Positions 15,529 to 24,939 of a stretch of DNA of 47,219 nt are shown piece by piece (within the stretch, counting starts at the first letter, position 1; the number at the start of each line of letters is the position of its first letter). The stretch is taken from assembly GCA_947507875.1 (NCBI GenBank), contig CANNQP010000035.1, forward strand, positions 1 through 47,219. The letters run 5' to 3'. Below the pieces are notes generated by a model, which searched no databases, was not told the DNA's origin, and worked only from the letters and a program-made list of their open reading frames with translations. This DNA is from Verrucomicrobiaceae bacterium. Lineage in GTDB: Bacteria; Verrucomicrobiota; Verrucomicrobiia; Verrucomicrobiales; Verrucomicrobiaceae. The translations under genes were made by a program, and so were the position numbers.

Positions 15529-17439
15529 ATGCCCGAAACGGAAACCACCTCCGCAGGTCTACCCACCCTTCTGCTGCTTTTGCCGTTGTTCTCGGCACTG
15601 GTGATCTTGCTCGCCAACCGAGTGCTGAAAGGGGCCTGCGTTGCTATCTCGCTGCTCTCTGCGGCCATTTGTTTTCTGATCAGCTTGATGCTGTTAGGCA
15701 CCAAAGACGCAGCTCCTGTGCTGCTGCCGTTTCTCGAAGTTGGGAAGTTTAAAATCGCCATCGACGCGATCATTGATCAGCAAAGCCGTGGCATGATGTT
15801 CATCGTGACCTCCATCGGCTTTTTTGTTCATCTCTTCTCCGTCGGCTACATGAAGGAAGACGAATCCAAGGAGCGCTTCTTCGGTTCCCTTTCGCTATTC
15901 ATGTTCTCCATGACAGGGATCGTGCTCGCGGGGAACTTGGTGATGATGTTTATCTTTTGGGAATTGGTCGGCCTCAGTTCCTATCTTTTGATTGGCCATT
16001 GGTTCGAGAAGGCGAGTGCTGCGGAAGCTTCGAAGAAAGCCTTCCTCACGAATCGTATCGGCGACTTTGGTTTCATGATCGGCATCTTGATGTTATTCAT
16101 GGCCAATCATGGTGATGTTAGTTTCGCTGGGTTGAAGGAAAGTTTCGCCATGGGGCCGCTGCACGATGCTGCGAAAACCAACACCACATTTTGCATGATC
16201 GCCGCGTTGGGCATCTTCATGGGGGCCGTCGGCAAAAGTGCGCAATTTCCTCTTCATGTTTGGTTGCCGGATGCCATGGAAGGCCCGACGCCGGTGTCGG
16301 CTCTCATTCACGCAGCGACGATGGTGGCCGCTGGTGTTTACATGCTGGTACGCTGCGCCTTTGTGATCGAAGCCTCACCTGATGCGGCAACGGCGATTGC
16401 GTGGATTGGCGGAGTGACGGCGTTGATGGCTGCGTTGATCGCCACTCAGCAAAATGACATCAAGCGCGTGCTGGCTTACTCGACCCTCTCACAGTTGGGT
16501 TACATGGTCATGGCCGTCGGCCTCGTCGCCATGCAAGCTCTAGGGCACCATGATGCTGCCGCTCCAGGACATCCCGCCATGTTCCATCTTTACACCCATG
16601 CTTTCTTCAAAGCCATGCTCTTCCTTGGGTCGGGTGCCGTGATCTACTCTTGCCACCATGAGCAGGATATTTGGAAGATGGGTGGACTCTCCAAGCACAT
16701 GCCAGTCACCTTTGTGACCTTCTTGATCGGCACGGCTTCTCTCATGGGAGTTCCCTTCATCACCAGCGGCTTCTGGAGTAAAGAAGCAATCCTGGGGGTC
16801 GCTTTCGAGGTCAAAGGTGGTTCGCCGTTGTTCTGGATAGGAGTCGCTACGGCTCTGCTCACTTCCTTCTACATGACGCGCATGTTCGTCGTCGCCTTTT
16901 TGGGTAAGCCTCGTTCAGAGCATGCCCATCACGCGGTAGAGGCACCGATTGTCATGATCTTGCCGCTTTTGGCTTTGGCCATTCTCACGGCTATTTCTCC
17001 ATGGGGTTGGGCAGCGAAAATACTCCAGGCGATGAAGCCAGATCATGCTGAAACGCACACGACCGTCATGGTGGCTTCCATTGCCGCTTTGGTCATTGGC
17101 TCAGGTTTGGGCTTCTTTCTCTACAAAGGCAAAGACCAAGACCCGTTGGCCTCGAAGGGCCTCTTCAAGGTGTTTGCAAATAAATTCTACTTCGATGAAT
17201 TCTACGCCGTGTTGGTGAAAGTCCTTCAGGATGGGTTGGCTTGGTTTGTCAGCGGTTTGGAGCGAGTGTTTGTTGATGGCATTGTGGCAAGGCTTCCCGC
17301 TTTTGTCGCAAAACGAATCGGTTCCGCTTCTCGCCTGCTCACCTCTGGCCATCTTCAAGGTTATACCTTCCTGCTAGGCGCGGGTTTGCTGCTTGTCATC
17401 TACCTCGTTGTGTTCCTTCTGCCCCAGATGGGGCACTGA
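15529..17439 (+). CDS. nuoL: NADH-quinone oxidoreductase subunit L (proton-pumping antiporter-like)
   Basis: The 636-residue antiporter-like subunit L includes the long lateral helix at the C-terminus. Signatures include FIFWELVGLSSYLLIGHW with the functional Glu, KSAQFPLHVWLPDAMEGPTP with the Lys on the proton path, VSALIHAATMVAAGVYMLVR, and NDIKRVLAYSTLSQLGYMVM. The C-terminal part (FANKFYFDEFYAVLVKVLQD) matches the end of bacterial NuoL. It is 32 bp after nuoK and 13 bp before nuoM. Confidence 0.97.
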   Translation: MPETETTSAGLPTLLLLLPLFSALVILLANRVLKGACVAISLLSAAICFLISLMLLGTKDAAPVLLPFLEVGKFKIAIDAIIDQQSRGMMFIVTSIGFFVHLFSVGYMKEDESKERFFGSLSLFMFSMTGIVLAGNLVMMFIFWELVGLSSYLLIGHWFEKASAAEASKKAFLTNRIGDFGFMIGILMLFMANHGDVSFAGLKESFAMGPLHDAAKTNTTFCMIAALGIFMGAVGKSAQFPLHVWLPDAMEGPTPVSALIHAATMVAAGVYMLVRCAFVIEASPDAATAIAWIGGVTALMAALIATQQNDIKRVLAYSTLSQLGYMVMAVGLVAMQALGHHDAAAPGHPAMFHLYTHAFFKAMLFLGSGAVIYSCHHEQDIWKMGGLSKHMPVTFVTFLIGTASLMGVPFITSGFWSKEAILGVAFEVKGGSPLFWIGVATALLTSFYMTRMFVVAFLGKPRSEHAHHAVEAPIVMILPLLALAILTAISPWGWAAKILQAMKPDHAETHTTVMVASIAALVIGSGLGFFLYKGKDQDPLASKGLFKVFANKFYFDEFYAVLVKVLQDGLAWFVSGLERVFVDGIVARLPAFVAKRIGSASRLLTSGHLQGYTFLLGAGLLLVIYLVVFLLPQMGH

Positions 17440-17452
17440 TCCTTTCCACGGA

Positions 17453-18997
17453 ATGAGTCCTCTCGAAATCGTCATCCTCCTGCCTTTGCTGGCTGCTCTT
17501 GCAGTCGGATTCGGGGCTCCTGTTCGCGTCTTCTCAGTGGGAAGCGCTTTGATCAACCTGGGGCTCGTCGTGGGGCTCGTTTTGAATTTCAGCGCGACAG
17601 GTGCTGACAAATCAGGTTACGCCTATGCCAGCGCGCGCACGGTGCTGGAAAACCCTGCCATCTCTTTCGCTGTCGGCGCCGATGGGGTTTCCCTCATTTT
17701 GACCCTGCTCACGGTCTTGGTCGCGTTTGCCGCAGTTTGGCAAATTAGCGCCGAGAAACCTGTCATTTATCACATTGCGGCGCAGCTCATCACGGCCGGA
17801 GCCATGGGTGCATTTCTTTGCACGGATGTCTTCTTCTTGTATGCTTTCCACGAGTTGGCCCTGATTCCGACGTTGCTCATGATCGCACTTCACGGGCATG
17901 GTGATGAAGAGCACCGCCGCGCTGTGGCTTGGAAGACGACGGTTTATCTCGGGGCGGGCAGCCTCGTGTTGCTCGCAGGACTGGCCTGGATGGTCCTCGA
18001 ATACAGTGGGGGTCAAAAGCTCACCTTTGACCTGACGGCGCTTAAGGCGCAGGCCGCCGCCTCACCGCTTCCCGTCGAAAAACAAGCTTCCATTGCCTTC
18101 GTCCTCCTGCTCGGTTTTGGTACTTTGGTTAGTTTGTTTCCTCTCCATTCATGGGCTGCGCCGGCTTATGCTTCCGCTCCGACACCGATTGCCATGCTCC
18201 ATAGTGGGGTGCTGAAAAAATTCGGGCTTTACGGACTCTTCCGTGTTGCCCTTCCGTTGTTGCCTCAAGGTTTCCAACAGCCATGGGTTCATCAAGCCCT
18301 GCTTTTCATGCTATTGGGGAACATTTTGATCATGGGCTTGGTGACCATTCATCAGAAGCGATTGGATGATGTCCTGGCCAATTCCTCCGTGATGCACATG
18401 GGTTACATCTTCTTGGCACTCGCTGCCGGCACGGAAGTCGCTCTACGTGGTGCGGTTCTCCTGATGTTTGCGCATGGCGTCTGCATCGCTCTGCTGTTCA
18501 GCTTAGCTGGACGTCTTCGCAGTCAGCTCGGCACCCTTGAGCTGGCCAAACTGGGTGGCCTTGGTTCGCACGCGCCTGCTTTCACGGTCCTCTTTGCTTT
18601 TGGTGCTTTTGCCTCCATAGGGCTTCCTGGTCTGGCCAATTTTGCTGGCGAGGTGATGGTGTTTATCGGTAGCTTCCAGAGCTTTGGTGCAGGTTCTTTC
18701 GGGCCCCTTCAATGGGCCGTGGTTCTGGCCCTTTGGGGAGTCGTGATGTCTGCGGTTTACATGCTTCGTGCGTATCGTGCGATTTTTCAGGGTAGCGCAC
18801 AAGCAGGCCTGTTTATGACCGATCCTGCCATCAGCCAACGCCTTCCTCTCATTGTTTTAGCAGCGGTGTTGTTGGTGGCAGGCTGTTGCCCCTGGCTCTT
18901 GCTGGGGCTGATGAAAACTGACCTCGCTACGGTAGTCGAGACCGCAAGCTCCGCCGTTCAGGAGGCCGCCAAAGCCGCTCCCGCTGCATCTCACTGA
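17453..18997 (+). CDS. nuoM: NADH-quinone oxidoreductase subunit M
   Basis: This 514-residue antiporter-like subunit has FFLYAFHELALIPTLLMI with the conserved Glu, and helix 7-8 marks such as PTPIAMLHSGVLKKFGLYGL. Oddly, the segment usually reading HxWLPDAHxxAP is HSWAAPAYASAPTP here, so the Leu-Pro-Asp-Ala-His core is altered while flanking parts are kept. The Lys partners and discontinuous helices appear otherwise intact. ATG 17453 is chosen; a start at 17393 would run through the nuoL end. It is 13 bp after nuoL and 10 bp before nuoN. Confidence 0.95.
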   Translation: MSPLEIVILLPLLAALAVGFGAPVRVFSVGSALINLGLVVGLVLNFSATGADKSGYAYASARTVLENPAISFAVGADGVSLILTLLTVLVAFAAVWQISAEKPVIYHIAAQLITAGAMGAFLCTDVFFLYAFHELALIPTLLMIALHGHGDEEHRRAVAWKTTVYLGAGSLVLLAGLAWMVLEYSGGQKLTFDLTALKAQAAASPLPVEKQASIAFVLLLGFGTLVSLFPLHSWAAPAYASAPTPIAMLHSGVLKKFGLYGLFRVALPLLPQGFQQPWVHQALLFMLLGNILIMGLVTIHQKRLDDVLANSSVMHMGYIFLALAAGTEVALRGAVLLMFAHGVCIALLFSLAGRLRSQLGTLELAKLGGLGSHAPAFTVLFAFGAFASIGLPGLANFAGEVMVFIGSFQSFGAGSFGPLQWAVVLALWGVVMSAVYMLRAYRAIFQGSAQAGLFMTDPAISQRLPLIVLAAVLLVAGCCPWLLLGLMKTDLATVVETASSAVQEAAKAAPAASH

Positions 18998-19007
18998 TTT
19001 TCTTCCC

Positions 19008-20489
19008 ATGTCCGTTTTCACCCTCGAAGCCTTCCTCGCCATCCTGGGCCTGCTGCTGCTCATCGTCGAGGCCTTCGCGCCTCAAATCAGTCGTCGAACC
19101 ATCGCTGCGGTGAGTCTTGGCGGTACCGCACTTGCGTTGGTGCTCTTCTTGACCGTGGCCAGTCATGCGCCCGACAGCCTACCCTCCTTCTGTACTCCTT
19201 GGATGCGGTTGGATTCGCTCGCTCTATTCTACAAAGGGTTCTTCCTCGTCACGACCCTGGTCGTTCTGTGGTTGACCTCTGAGTGCGCGTCCTACCTTGG
19301 CAAGTACACATTAGAAGGTCGCCTCAATGAGCTGTACAGCCTGCCTCTGATCGTGTGTGCCGCCATGATGTGGATGGCCGCCGCTCAGGACTTGGTGACG
19401 GTTTTTGTCGCTCTCGAACTCGTGACGGTTTCGTTTTACGTGTTGGTCGCCTTCGCTCGTAAGAGTAACCTCGCTCTCGAAGCCGGGGTGAAGTACCTTA
19501 TTCTCGGTGCCTTGAGCACGGGGGTTTTGGTTTTTGGCATAGCTTGGATTTATGGAGCCACGGGAACGCTCAGCTTCGATGGAATAGCCAAGGCGCTGAC
19601 AGCTGCTGATCTCAACAAAAGCCCTGTTCTCCTCGGCGCGGCTTTTCTGTTGGCTGGCCTTGGCTTCAAAGTCGCGGCGGCACCTTTCCAAAGCTGGGTG
19701 CCTGATGTGTATCAAGGTGCCCCGATTCCTGTCACCACGTTCTTGTCGGTGGGTTCCAAAGCCGCGGGTTTTGTGGTTCTCACCCGAACGGTAGATGCCT
19801 TAACGGTCGAACATTCCGTCGTTGGGCCTGAGGTCAAAGGTCTCTTGCTTATTCTGGGAGCATTGACCGTTCTGTTAGGCAGCCTGCCAGCTATGTTCCA
19901 GCAGAGTGTGAAGCGTTTGCTTGGCTATTCTAGCATCAGCCATGCAGGCTACTTGCTCTTGGCTTTGGCTTGTGTGGGCTCCACTCGCAGCGGCATGAAT
20001 GCTAGTGGGATCGTTGCCTTTTATTTGGCGACCTACCTGCCGATGACGGTGCTCAGTTTCCTTGTGCTCGCCCTTCTTCGCGTGCAAGGCAGCGGTGAGG
20101 ATATTCGTGATTTTCGGGGGCTCGCTAAGCGCAATCCATTCCTGGCTTTCATCATGACGCTATCCCTCGCCAGCCTAGCTGGCCTACCTTTGACCGCAGG
20201 TTTCATGGGTAAGCTGTTTGTCTTCGTTGGCCTCGTAGATCAGGCTTACTGGGGCGCTCTGGTTTGCGCTGCCATCGGTGCCGCGGCTGGCTTCTACTAC
20301 TACTTTCGTGCCATCGTCTCAATGTATAGCCCTGAAGCAAGTGCTCAAGAGCCTATCAAGCTGGCCATGCCAACGCGAGTGATTGCTTCGGCGCTTGCGG
20401 CTGCAATCATCATTCTGGGATTGTATCCCAAACCCCTGCAACAAATCCTGAGTCAGCCCCCCGAGGTCGCGGCGAAGGCCGCCCACTGA
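19008..20489 (+). CDS. nuoN: NADH-quinone oxidoreductase subunit N
   Basis: The 493-residue third antiporter-like subunit closes the nuoH-N cluster. Motifs include LVTVFVALELVTVSFYVLVA with the conserved Glu, KYLILGALSTGVLVFGIAWI, FKVAAAPFQSWVPDVYQGAP, and VKRLLGYSSISHAGYLLLAL. It ends 66 bp before the convergent fdhA gene. A weak 8-bp inverted repeat (CTGAGTGG at 20486, CCACTCAG at 20552) spans that gap, but no good terminator is seen. Confidence 0.96.
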   Translation: MSVFTLEAFLAILGLLLLIVEAFAPQISRRTIAAVSLGGTALALVLFLTVASHAPDSLPSFCTPWMRLDSLALFYKGFFLVTTLVVLWLTSECASYLGKYTLEGRLNELYSLPLIVCAAMMWMAAAQDLVTVFVALELVTVSFYVLVAFARKSNLALEAGVKYLILGALSTGVLVFGIAWIYGATGTLSFDGIAKALTAADLNKSPVLLGAAFLLAGLGFKVAAAPFQSWVPDVYQGAPIPVTTFLSVGSKAAGFVVLTRTVDALTVEHSVVGPEVKGLLLILGALTVLLGSLPAMFQQSVKRLLGYSSISHAGYLLLALACVGSTRSGMNASGIVAFYLATYLPMTVLSFLVLALLRVQGSGEDIRDFRGLAKRNPFLAFIMTLSLASLAGLPLTAGFMGKLFVFVGLVDQAYWGALVCAAIGAAAGFYYYFRAIVSMYSPEASAQEPIKLAMPTRVIASALAAAIIILGLYPKPLQQILSQPPEVAAKAAH

Positions 20490-20555
20490 GTGGGATTCAG
20501 GTGCTTGGCCATTCCCCTGTCGTGGAGCAAATTTTGGGATCTGTACTCCATCCAC

Positions 20556-23330
20556 TCAGGTTGGCAGAACTTGCCCCATCTCCATCATTCTTTTCTTTTT
20601 GGGTTTGCCTGCGCTGACAAATGCGACATCCGCCGCGACAACTTTGTATTCGGGGCATAGCGTGTCGGCATCGCAGCCTTGGCCGGTGACGTTGTTCACC
20701 ATGGCGTCGGGGAAGTGGAAGGTGGTGTAGAGGATGCCGGGCTTCACTTCATCGGTGACGCGGGCTTCGAGCTCGACCTCGCCGCGGGCGCTGCTGAGGC
20801 GGACGCGGTCGCCGGTGCGGATGGATTTGCGCTGGGCGTCGGCGGGATTGATGGAGAGGTAGTCCTGCACGACGATCTCGCTGTTGCCGGTGCGGCGGGT
20901 CATGGTGCCGCAGTTGTAGTGCTCCAAGATGCGGCCGGTGGTCAGGATGAAGGGGAATTGAGCGCCGTTGGTCGTGAGTTCGTTGGACTCCTTCCAGTCG
21001 AAGTAATGGAAGTGGCCTTTGCCACGCTTGAATTCGGTCTGGTGCAGAATTTGCGTGTCGATGCCGCCTTCTTGCACCGGCCACTGCTTGCCGTTGATGT
21101 CCAGATTTGCCCAGGTGATGCCTTTGAAGAAGGGAACGATTTTCGCGATCTCGGCGAGCACGCCATCGGGCGTGTAGTCGGGCTGCGGAAAGCCGAAGCG
21201 TTGCAGGACTTCGCACATGATCTGACCGTCGGGCTTGGTGCCTTCGAGGGGCTTCACGGCGGCGTTCACGCGCTGCACGCGGCGCTCGGCGTTGGTGAAG
21301 GTGCCGCTCTTTTCGAGGAAGGAGGACGCGGGCAGGATGACATGCGCATACATGGCCGTCTCGGTCATGAAAATCTCCTGCACGACGAGGAATTCGAGGC
21401 TTTCCATGGCGTGGCGAACGTGATGCGCATCGGGATCGGTCTGCACGACGTCTTCGCCCATGAGCCAGAGGGCCTTCAATTTGCCTTCGATGGCCGCGTC
21501 GAACATCTGCGGGATCTTCCAGCCGGGTTCGGTGGGTGCGGGCGTGCCGTAGAACTCGGTGTAGCGCTGCTGCACCGCGAGATCGTTCATCTCGAAGTAA
21601 CCGGCGCCTTGATGCGGCTGGCAGCCCATGTCGGCGGCACCTTGCACGTTGTTTTGACCGCGCAGCGGATTCACGCCGACACCGGGACGACCGATGTTGC
21701 CGGTCATCATGGCGATGTTCGAGATGAGCATGACCGTCTTCGCACCTTGCTCGTGTTCGGTCACACCGAGACCGTGGAAGCTCATCGCGGCCTCCGCGCT
21801 GGCGTATTCGAGAGCGGCGGCGCGGACGGTTTCGACGGCCACTCCGGTGATTTTGGCCAGTTCGTCCAAATCGAGGGCTTTGAGGCCGTTTTCGAACTCT
21901 TCCCAGTTTTCGCAGCGCTTGCGCACGAACTCGGTTTTCACCAAACCGGCATCGAGAATGCATCGCGCGAACATGTTCAGCAAAGCGACGTTCGTGCCGG
22001 GGCGGAGTTGCAGGTGATGCTTCGCATACGGCACGAGCTCGATCCTGCGCGGATCGATCACGATGAGCGGCGTACCCTTCATGATGTGCTGCTTCAGGCG
22101 TGCGCCGGTGACGGGATGGCCCTCGGTCGGGTTCGCGCCGATGACCATGATGCAGCGCGTGTGCTCGATGTCCTCGTAGCTGTTCGTGGCCGCGCCAGTG
22201 CCAAAGGACTTCTGCATGCCCCAGGCGGTCGGCGAATGGCAGACGCGGGCGCAGCAGTCGATGTTGTTCGTGCCCATCACATGGCGGATGAACTTCTGCA
22301 TGAGGTAGTTTTCCTCGTTCGTGCAGCGTGCGGACGAAATGCCGGCCACCGCATTGCCACCGTGCTCGTTTTTGATGCGGGTGAGGTTCGCCACGATGTG
22401 GTCGTAGGCCTCGTCCCAGGTGCTTTCCTTGAAGCTGCCGTCGCTTTGACGAATGAGCGGCGTCTTCAGGCGGTCGCGGTGATTGTAGAACTTGAAGGCA
22501 AAGCGGCCCTTCAGGCAAGTGTGCGCGTGATTCACCTCCGCATCGACGGGAGCCTGGATGCTGAGCACCTCGTTGCCCTTGGTGGCGACATTCAAATTGC
22601 AACCCACGCCGCAATAAGTGCACACGGTGCGGGTCTTCTTCGTCGCCTCGATGGATTTGGAGAAGAATACATCGCTGATGGCCGAGGTCGGGCAGGCCTG
22701 GGCACAAGCGCCGCAGCTCACGCACTCGGAGTCTGCGAAGGACTGGTCGAGGCCCTTGATGATCTTCGCGTTGAAGCCGCGACCATGCATCGAGAGCACA
22801 TGCTGGCCCTGGATTTCATCGCAGGCACGCACGCAACGGGAGCAGTTGATGCACTTCGACAGCTCGCTGGTCATGTAGGGGTGCGAGCGGTCTTTCGCGC
22901 GGTCGAGATGGTTCACGCCCGCCGGGTAGCGCACGCCGCGGATGCCCACCTTGGCCGCCACGGTCTGAAGCTCGCAGTTTCCACTCACCTCGCAGGTCAG
23001 GCAGTCCAGCGGATGATCCGTGAGCACCAGCTCGACGATGTTTTTGCGCAAACGACGCACCTTTTGGCTCTCCGTGTAAATGTGCATGCCCGGCGCAATC
23101 GGCGTGTGGCAGCTCGCCACCACGCGACGCGGCCCATCAGCCTGCAAAGCCACCTCGACGCTGCAAACGCGGCACGCGCCATACGGCTCAAGCTGCGGCG
23201 CATCGCAAAGCGTCGGCACAAAGCCGCGTCCGCGATGCCGGTCGATGAAATTGAGCAAAGTTTCGCCGGATTCGAAGCGATGCGGTTCGCCGTCGATGAA
23301 CGCGGTAAGGGTGGAGAGATCCTGGACCAT
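20556..23330 (-). CDS. fdhA: Formate dehydrogenase alpha subunit with NuoG-like N-terminus (Cys-type, Mo/W-bis-MGD)
   Basis: This 924-residue enzyme oxidises formate to CO2 or runs in reverse. The order is a [2Fe-2S] ferredoxin domain (CDAPQLEPYGACRVC, residues 42-56), a His-type [4Fe-4S] motif (HPLDCLTCEVSGNC), two ferredoxin clusters (CINCSRCVRAC about 160-170; CVSCGACAQAC about 203-213), the Mo-domain [4Fe-4S] (C237, C240, C244, C272), and the active-site segment CCARVCHSPTAWG. Cys364 takes the place of selenocysteine. The MGD-binding C-terminal domain (FILTTGRILEHYNCGTMTRR) is complete. Start ATG 23330 gives the usual family N-terminus; GTG 23405 is an alternative. No beta or gamma subunit is adjacent. 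It is convergent with the nuo cluster. Confidence 0.93.
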   Translation of the reverse strand: MVQDLSTLTAFIDGEPHRFESGETLLNFIDRHRGRGFVPTLCDAPQLEPYGACRVCSVEVALQADGPRRVVASCHTPIAPGMHIYTESQKVRRLRKNIVELVLTDHPLDCLTCEVSGNCELQTVAAKVGIRGVRYPAGVNHLDRAKDRSHPYMTSELSKCINCSRCVRACDEIQGQHVLSMHGRGFNAKIIKGLDQSFADSECVSCGACAQACPTSAISDVFFSKSIEATKKTRTVCTYCGVGCNLNVATKGNEVLSIQAPVDAEVNHAHTCLKGRFAFKFYNHRDRLKTPLIRQSDGSFKESTWDEAYDHIVANLTRIKNEHGGNAVAGISSARCTNEENYLMQKFIRHVMGTNNIDCCARVCHSPTAWGMQKSFGTGAATNSYEDIEHTRCIMVIGANPTEGHPVTGARLKQHIMKGTPLIVIDPRRIELVPYAKHHLQLRPGTNVALLNMFARCILDAGLVKTEFVRKRCENWEEFENGLKALDLDELAKITGVAVETVRAAALEYASAEAAMSFHGLGVTEHEQGAKTVMLISNIAMMTGNIGRPGVGVNPLRGQNNVQGAADMGCQPHQGAGYFEMNDLAVQQRYTEFYGTPAPTEPGWKIPQMFDAAIEGKLKALWLMGEDVVQTDPDAHHVRHAMESLEFLVVQEIFMTETAMYAHVILPASSFLEKSGTFTNAERRVQRVNAAVKPLEGTKPDGQIMCEVLQRFGFPQPDYTPDGVLAEIAKIVPFFKGITWANLDINGKQWPVQEGGIDTQILHQTEFKRGKGHFHYFDWKESNELTTNGAQFPFILTTGRILEHYNCGTMTRRTGNSEIVVQDYLSINPADAQRKSIRTGDRVRLSSARGEVELEARVTDEVKPGILYTTFHFPDAMVNNVTGQGCDADTLCPEYKVVAADVAFVSAGKPKKKRMMEMGQVLPT

Positions 23331-23720
23331 GGTGGATTTGCCCACGAGAGTTGGTTTTTTTCGTGAACGAAACCATAAACTACCGAACTCGTGAACAGAT
23401 TGCACTCCTGAAAATGCAGAGACTCAGGTCAGTATGCGGATGACTAGGTGCCAAGGCGGAAGGGGCAACCCTGCTGGACTTGGCTAAACTCAGCAAAAAG
23501 CTTGAGTTTTCCAGGCTAGTGAATGAGGCCGGTTAGAGAAACCTCTGGGTCCTAAAGCTGTGGTAGGTGCAGCTTTTTCAAGGTTGAGAACAAAATTCGT
23601 GCATGTTTTCTCGGGCCACAACCACCCCCCGGCGTTGACAAAACCTCTCGCCCCTCCTTTGTAGCGCCCCCTTTCCGGCTAGCCCGGATTTTTTACCACC
23701 AGTCAGCACCTTACGCCCTT
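23331..23720. other. Divergent intergenic region, fdhA/aminotransferase
   Basis: These 390 bp hold no convincing gene or RNA. A possible promoter for the rightward gene is TTGACA at 23635-23640, with TTTGTA 17 bp later (23658-23663). The -35 is perfect but the -10 poor. No riboswitch-like or T-tract hairpin structure is visible. Confidence 0.4.
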
Positions 23721-24887
23721 ATGGACTTCATCGCCAAAAACATCGCCGAACTCGCCCCTTCCATGACTCTCGCTATTACCGCTCAGGCGAAGGCGCTGAA
23801 GAAGCAGGGCATCGATGTGCTGAGTTTTGGTGCAGGTGAGCCTGACTTCAACACCCCAGACCACATCACCCAGGCTGCGGCTGAAGCGCTGCTCGGCGGC
23901 AAAACCCGCTACACCGAGAGCAATGGTCTGCTCGAGTTGCGCGAAGCAATCGCTGCCAAGCTCTTGATTGACAATGGTCTGCAATACGACCCATCCATGA
24001 TCAGCGTGAACTGTGGGGCCAAGCACAGCTGCTACAATGCCATCGCGGCTGTGGTGAATCCGGGAGATGAAGTGATCATCCCTGCGCCTTACTGGACAAG
24101 CTACCCTGAGATGGTGAAGATCGTGGGTGGCATTCCTGTGATCGTTGAAACCAAGCGTGAAAATGGCTGGAAAATGACGCCCGAGGAGTTCGAGGATGCC
24201 ATGTCTCCCATGACCAAGATGGTGATCATCAACAGCCCCGGCAACCCGACAGGTTCGGTCTATTCCAAAGAGGAGCTTCAAGCCATCGGCGAGATCGCTG
24301 CCTCGGAAGACATCTTGATTCTTTCTGACGAGATCTATGAGAAGCTCGTCTATGCAGGTCAGAAGCACGTTTCCATCGCTAGCATCAGCAAAGACATCTT
24401 CGACCACACCATCACGATCAATGGTTTTTCCAAGGCTTATGCCATGACTGGCTGGCGCTTGGGTTACACGGCGGCTCCGAAGAAGATCGCTGATGCGATT
24501 GACACCATCCAGAGTCACACCACAAGCAACGTTACAACCTTTGCTCAATACGGCGCAATCGCCGCGCTGACTGGAGATCAGCAGATCGTGGCCGATATGC
24601 GCGATGAATTCGACGTGCGCCGTCAGTACATGCTGAGCCGCTTGCAGGCTATCAAAAACATCCGCGTGGTTGAGCCTCTGGGGGCCTTCTACTTCCTTGT
24701 GGACATTGAGCCCACTGGACTGAAGTCCGTGAACTTCTGCGAGAAATTGCTCAGCAAAGCTCGTGTGGCTGCAGTGCCAGGCGTTGCGTTTGGAAGTGAG
24801 TTCACCCTGCGCTTTAGCTATGCGACGGGCCTTGATGTCATCAATGCAGGTATGGATCGCTTCGAGGAGTTCTGCTCCCAGCATTGA
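23721..24887 (+). CDS. Pyridoxal-phosphate aminotransferase class I (aspartate aminotransferase-like)
   Basis: This 388-residue fold-type I aminotransferase has the start LSFGAGEPDFNTPDHI, TRYTESNGLLELREAIA, substrate segment PAPYWTSYPEMVKIVGG, INSPGNPTGSVYSKEEL, LSDEIYEKLVYAG, and the PLP-Schiff-base motif NGFSKAYAMTGWRLGY with Lys in FSKAY. The C-terminal FTLRFSYA contains the carboxylate-binding Arg. This pattern fits the AspB/AspC branch with 2-oxoglutarate/oxaloacetate specificity, though prephenate-type aminotransferases look similar. It is followed 52 bp later by an oxidoreductase gene in the same direction. Confidence 0.93.
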   Translation: MDFIAKNIAELAPSMTLAITAQAKALKKQGIDVLSFGAGEPDFNTPDHITQAAAEALLGGKTRYTESNGLLELREAIAAKLLIDNGLQYDPSMISVNCGAKHSCYNAIAAVVNPGDEVIIPAPYWTSYPEMVKIVGGIPVIVETKRENGWKMTPEEFEDAMSPMTKMVIINSPGNPTGSVYSKEELQAIGEIAASEDILILSDEIYEKLVYAGQKHVSIASISKDIFDHTITINGFSKAYAMTGWRLGYTAAPKKIADAIDTIQSHTTSNVTTFAQYGAIAALTGDQQIVADMRDEFDVRRQYMLSRLQAIKNIRVVEPLGAFYFLVDIEPTGLKSVNFCEKLLSKARVAAVPGVAFGSEFTLRFSYATGLDVINAGMDRFEEFCSQH

Positions 24888-24939
24888 TTGCTCTCGGTGT
24901 GAGCCCTTGTTTTCACCTTCTATCTCATCCTTTTTCCTT

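Noticed and set aside
20486..20559. Terminator between nuoN and fdhA
   Set aside because: The only inverted repeat (CTGAGTGG/CCACTCAG) has a 58-base loop and no T tract.
20679..23366. An 895-codon open frame antisense to fdhA
   Set aside because: It is a shadow produced by high GC in the third codon position; its translation is rich in Val, His, Gly and Ala without motifs, while the minus strand encodes a complete formate dehydrogenase.
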